A DNA stretch of 5,899 nucleotides. Origin: Draconibacterium sp. (GTDB taxonomy: Bacteria > Bacteroidota > Bacteroidia > Bacteroidales > Prolixibacteraceae). Shown here one piece after another: positions 4,583-5,899 of the stretch (position 1 is the stretch's first letter; each line of letters starts with the position of its first letter). The DNA lies in the NCBI GenBank assembly GCA_027011835.1, contig JALUZN010000446.1:1-5899 (forward strand), given 5' to 3'. A model generated the notes under the pieces. That model was not told the origin of the DNA, did no database searches, and saw only the letters and a program-made list of their open reading frames with translations. The position numbers were made by a program, and so were the translations under genes.

Positions 4583-5039
4583 ATCCGCCCGATAGGGCAA
4601 CCCTATTAACATAGCTATAATAAAGATAATTCTTAATAGTTTTGTGATTCTTTGATATTAATTCCTAAAGTTTCATATTTTAACAGGTTTAATTATTTTC
4701 TATAACGTACCCAAATTAAGCACAACGGTTTTGTATGTGGAATGCGGGATTAAAAGTGATGAACTTTCAAAACCGCACGGAGCCAATTCGTTTATTCATA
4801 ATTTCAAATTTTCCGTCAAATCGTCAAAGACGGATTAACGGAGTTGTAGCAACGCCAAACAGTTCGATTACCTACAAAAACATGTATTACATTTAGCTTT
4901 TGATGGCAATATCTGTTTTATTCACGGTAAACTTTTACCATTTCCCTGATTGTTTTGCAGTGAAATCTTTTATGTGTAATTTAAGAATAATTACATTGTC
5001 AACTCCTTTTATTTAATATTCTTTGAGTTCCAGGTTCTC
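4583..5039. other. Gene-free stretch downstream of the unknown gene
   Basis: No credible gene is seen. A short plus-strand ORF (4735-4896, 53 aa, starting MWNAGLKVMNF) has no ribosome site and no recognised family; it may be a remnant. Small inverted repeats are TCCGTC/GACGGA (4812-4817, 4829-4834) and GGTAAA/TTTACC (4926-4931, 4934-4939). No clear terminator for the leftward gene at 5040-5801 was found. Confidence 0.4.
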
Positions 5040-5801
5040 TTAATTTTCCTTATAAACAGGTTTATTTTCCATATCGTAAATCATAGTAGAAACATCAACT
5101 CTAAACCATTTTTTAAACATTTTATAGGTACGTTTTTTAGGCCACTCTTTTTTATTAATATGCCAATCATCAAGCTCCATCATAAAAAACTTATCAAACT
5201 TCTTTTTCAACCATTGCTCTAAATCGTCAATATCATTATCTACAAGATAGATATTTGGTTCGTCAATTTCATAAATAGGATCTTCAGGATATAAGGCATT
5301 TAACCAATCGAAAAATGGTTGAAGTGGCTTTATTACAATAGCATATCTATTAATATAAGCTTCTTCATAATTGGTCTCTTCTGGAAAAGATTCTGGCTGT
5401 TCTTCCATAAGTTTGGCGAAAAATGCTTCTTTTTCTTGTGTTAATACAGTAAGTATCCTCTCTCCATTTTTTTCTTCTAAGAAAAAATCATCGATAAACC
5501 TATCGAAAGAGGCAAACTTTTTCTTCTTTAAGTCTATCATCTTTTTTAAGATAGTATTTTCAGGTTCAGGAAATGGGTCTGAAGACAATAGATTTGCAAA
5601 TTCTTTTTTAGGTATTACTTGGCTCATACAACCCAAATTCCATGCGTTACATCCAAAACTAATTATATCCTCAATATCCATATCGGCAGGAAAATCATTC
5701 TCAAAAGGTTTAATTAGGTCGTTAATCAATACAGAATATTTTTGTCCTTCGTTCTGAACAATAGTTTTTCCTGAAAACAGATCTATTACTTTGTTTTTCA
5801 T
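5040..5801 (-). CDS. Hypothetical protein, two-part, unknown function
   Basis: The 253-aa product is not recognised with confidence. It has no signal peptide or membrane segment, so it is likely cytoplasmic. Residues 1-140 include a helical stretch with FGCNAWNLGCMSQ (49-61), then a charged region LKKMIDLKKKKFASFDRFID (85-104). Residues 150-247 look like a separate domain: AIVIKPLQPFFDWLNALYP (154-172), an acidic segment ending DNDIDDLEQWLKKKFDKFF, and a Trp-rich end with DDWHINKKEWPKKRT (211-225) and KMFKKWFRVDVSTMIYDM (227-244). This end resembles a widespread small acidic family of unnamed proteins (recollection only). The start at 5801 follows an AT-rich leader without a Shine-Dalgarno sequence. 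The gene is clearly more AT-rich than cas1, which hints at transfer. It shares no operon with rpsF; 890 bp of repeats separate them. Confidence 0.8.
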   Translation of the reverse strand: MKNKVIDLFSGKTIVQNEGQKYSVLINDLIKPFENDFPADMDIEDIISFGCNAWNLGCMSQVIPKKEFANLLSSDPFPEPENTILKKMIDLKKKKFASFDRFIDDFFLEEKNGERILTVLTQEKEAFFAKLMEEQPESFPEETNYEEAYINRYAIVIKPLQPFFDWLNALYPEDPIYEIDEPNIYLVDNDIDDLEQWLKKKFDKFFMMELDDWHINKKEWPKKRTYKMFKKWFRVDVSTMIYDMENKPVYKEN

Positions 5802-5899
5802 TATCTAACTGTTGGTTTATGATTTTAATATATAAGGTGGGTTCTAAAAATTAGTTTTTTTCAATTTTTGACTTGATAAAATCGCAGAACCCTTTAACG

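Noticed and set aside
5371..5757. 128-aa plus-strand ORF
   Set aside because: It is the antisense shadow of the 253-aa gene and is rich in Ser, Phe and Lys, as expected from reverse reading of AT-rich coding DNA.

Overview
The window reads as chromosomal DNA of a Bacteroidota bacterium. The evidence is a type II-C CRISPR repeat of 46 bp whose crRNA strand begins GTTGTGAATTGC, a Cas1/Cas2 pair of the Bacteroidota kind, a perfect Bacteroidota-type promoter (TTG, 19 nt, TAnnTTTG) ahead of rpsF, and the order rpsF-rpsR-rplI without ssb. The intergenic repeats suggest a marine or gut Bacteroidales/Marinilabiliales-like genome, but that rank is a guess.

Left part (1-2440): the 3' part of a type II-C CRISPR-Cas locus. 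cas1 and cas2 run rightward and overlap by ATGA; cas9 would lie left of the window and is not seen. After cas2 come two copies of a REP-like palindrome, a strong hairpin terminator that works best on the minus strand, and an array of 11 identical 46-bp repeats with 11 spacers of 29-30 bp. A twelfth repeat at the right end is split by a 22-nt hairpin. The array's crRNA sense is the minus strand, so it converges on the cas operon. Every repeat carries a promoter-like TTG-N20-GATCTTTG. The first repeat would then drive a short RNA that contains an inverted, degenerate repeat (an anti-repeat) and ends at the terminator. This is a candidate tracrRNA.

Middle (2440-2985): about 500 bp without a credible gene. 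It holds a second copy of the split-repeat hairpin, a 12-bp inverted repeat, a promoter-like site and a palindromic intergenic repeat.

Right-centre (2909-4147): the leftward ribosomal-protein operon rpsF (S6), rpsR (S18), rplI (L9), with promoter and terminator both visible. rpsR and rplI have clear Shine-Dalgarno sequences, which is uncommon in this phylum.

Right part (4148-5899): about 890 bp without a credible gene, including a run of nested palindromes at 4216-4582. One of them is a second copy of the repeat found beyond rplI, so the ribosomal operon is bracketed by direct copies. A leftward AT-rich gene of unknown function (253 aa) follows.

The most unusual items are the REP-like palindrome read in frame inside cas1, the candidate tracrRNA next to the terminator, the duplicated hairpin-split repeat, and one spacer that resembles the repeat/anti-repeat itself.
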